The notes under the pieces are model-generated. The model saw nothing but the letters and a program-made list of their open reading frames with translations. It was not told the DNA's origin and did not search any database. Of a DNA stretch of 57,842 bases, positions 56,943 through 57,842 are shown piece by piece. The DNA is from Streptomyces carminius (lineage in GTDB: Bacteria > Actinomycetota > Actinomycetes > Streptomycetales > Streptomycetaceae), in contig NZ_PGGW01000009.1 of NCBI RefSeq assembly GCF_002794255.1, positions 1-57,842 on the forward strand, in the 5' to 3' direction. Both the position numbers and the translations under genes were made by a program. How positions within the stretch are numbered: the stretch's first letter is position 1; every line of letters starts with the position of its first letter.

Positions 56943-57842
56943 TCAGAGTGCGGCGGCTGCTGCTGCCTCGTCGGTCTTCTCCGGTTCGGCGACGTGCTTC
57001 TCGGGGGCGTCGACCAGGGCGGCGAGGTAGCGTTCGGCGTCCAGGGCGGCGGAGCAGCCGGTGCCGGCGGCGGTGATGGCCTGGCGGTAGGTGTGGTCGA
57101 CGACATCCCCGGCGGCGAAGACTCCGGGGATGCTGGTGCGGGTGGAGGGCGCGTCCACCGTCAGGTAGCCCTCCTCGTCCAGGGTGAGCACGCCCTTGAA
57201 CAGCTCGGTGCGCGGGTCGTGGCCGATGGCGACGAACAGTCCGGTGGCCGGCAGGTGGGAGGTGGCGCCGGTGACGGTGTCGCGCAGGGTCAGCCCCGAC
57301 AGCTTGCCGCCGTCCTCGTGGAGCTCGGCGACCTCGCTGTTCCAGGCAAAGGTGATCTTCGGGTCGGCGAAGGCGCGCTCCTGCATCGCCTTGGAGGCCC
57401 GCAGGGTGTCACGGCGGTGGACGATGGTCACCTTCTCGGCGAACCGGGAGAGGAAGGTGGCCTCCTCCATGGCGGTGTCACCGCCGCCGACCACGGCGAT
57501 GTGCTGGCCGCGGAAGAAGAAGCCGTCACAGGTGGCGCAGTAGGACACCCCGCGGCCGGACAGCTCGTCCTCTCTGGGCAGGCCGAGCCGACGGTGCTGG
57601 GAGCCGGTGGCGATGATGACCGTCCGGGCGCGGTGCACGGCACCGGCGGAGTCGGTGACCGACTTGACCTCGCTCTCCAGGTCGACCGCGGTGATGTCGT
57701 CGGCGATCAGCTCGGCTCCGAACCGCTCGGCCTGGGCGCGCATGTTGTCCATCAGGTCCGGGCCCATGATGCCGTCGCGGAAACCGGGGAAGTTCTCCAC
57801 CTCGGTGGTGTTCATCAGTGCACCGCCCGCGGTCACCGAGCC
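56943..57842 (-). CDS. trxB: Thioredoxin reductase (5' part outside the window)
   Basis: The 299 residues present lack only the first FAD-binding segment; the frame is open to the window edge, entering at [21 protein letters not shown]. The NADPH-binding site is [20 protein letters not shown] with HRRDTLRAS. The redox-active disulfide is CATC in [12 protein letters not shown], and the second FAD site is [23 protein letters not shown]. The C-terminal tail is Ala/Glu-rich ([12 protein letters not shown]). It supplies reducing power to TrxA. Confidence 0.97.
   Translation of the reverse strand, partial: GSVTAGGALMNTTEVENFPGFRDGIMGPDLMDNMRAQAERFGAELIADDITAVDLESEVKSVTDSAGAVHRARTVIIATGSQHRRLGLPREDELSGRGVSYCATCDGFFFRGQHIAVVGGGDTAMEEATFLSRFAEKVTIVHRRDTLRASKAMQERAFADPKITFAWNSEVAELHEDGGKLSGLTLRDTVTGATSHLPATGLFVAIGHDPRTELFKGVLTLDEEGYLTVDAPSTRTSIPGVFAAGDVVDHTYRQAITAAGTGCSAALDAERYLAALVDAPEKHVAEPEKTDEAAAAAAL

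Overview
The window is chromosomal DNA from a high-GC actinomycete, almost certainly Streptomyces or a close relative. It is about 70 percent GC by eye and uses many GTG starts and 4-bp stop/start overlaps. It carries the canonical streptomycete origin neighbourhood: trxB-trxA-GNAT-parB-parA-rsmG-jag-yidC-yidD-rnpA-rpmH facing away from dnaA-oriC-dnaN-gnd-recF-dciA-gyrB-gyrA. The paired crgA/sortase E/pknB block and the 14-bp parS sequence seen here are also typical of Streptomyces.

Layout. 1-1.4 kb: a complete ISAs1-family insertion sequence whose right end I could define. 1.4-12.7 kb: a phenylacetate catabolism locus. It has a TetR regulator (PaaR-like) divergent from paaN, and the paaABCDE operon for the phenylacetyl-CoA epoxidase. 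Between them lie a SpoIIE-type phosphatase and a coupled operon of DUF5819, HTTM and TrmH-family genes. The same 18-bp operator precedes both paaN and paaA. 13.2-16.4 kb: rhodanese, J-domain and DUF2252 proteins and tRNA-Leu(CAG).

16.7-24.8 kb: the fhaA-fhaB-pstP-rodA-pbpA-pknB signalling and cell-wall cluster. 25-29.3 kb: two class E sortases, a pabA/trpG-type amidotransferase, a small membrane protein, a DUF881 protein and crgA. 29.3-37.6 kb: rhomboid protease, cyclophilin, DUF5324, tRNA-Ala(TGC), an HTH regulator, a tail-anchored Ser/Thr kinase, a secreted membrane-anchored protein, a DLW-39 protein, tRNA-Ile(GAT) and a DUF3566 protein. 37.6-57.8 kb: the replication and segregation core around oriC, which lies at about 47.0-47.9 kb, with four parS sites at 53-57 kb.

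How it works together. The paa genes start aerobic phenylacetate breakdown. The fha/pstP/pknB cluster phosphorylates and tunes the elongation and sporulation machinery (RodA-PbpA), and CrgA restrains division. DnaA, the oriC boxes and a separate group of perfect DnaA boxes at 29.3-29.5 kb probably set initiation, while ParAB-parS segregates origins.

The least expected sequence features are non-coding. Several spacers carry short tandem repeats with an exact 11-bp period. There is a 30-bp duplication of the dnaN 3' end, a 14-bp tandem array between oriC and dnaA, and parS sites written into the ParA and ParB reading frames as the peptide VSRET. I found no convincing wholly new multi-gene system; the repeat arrays and the extra DnaA-box group are the best leads.
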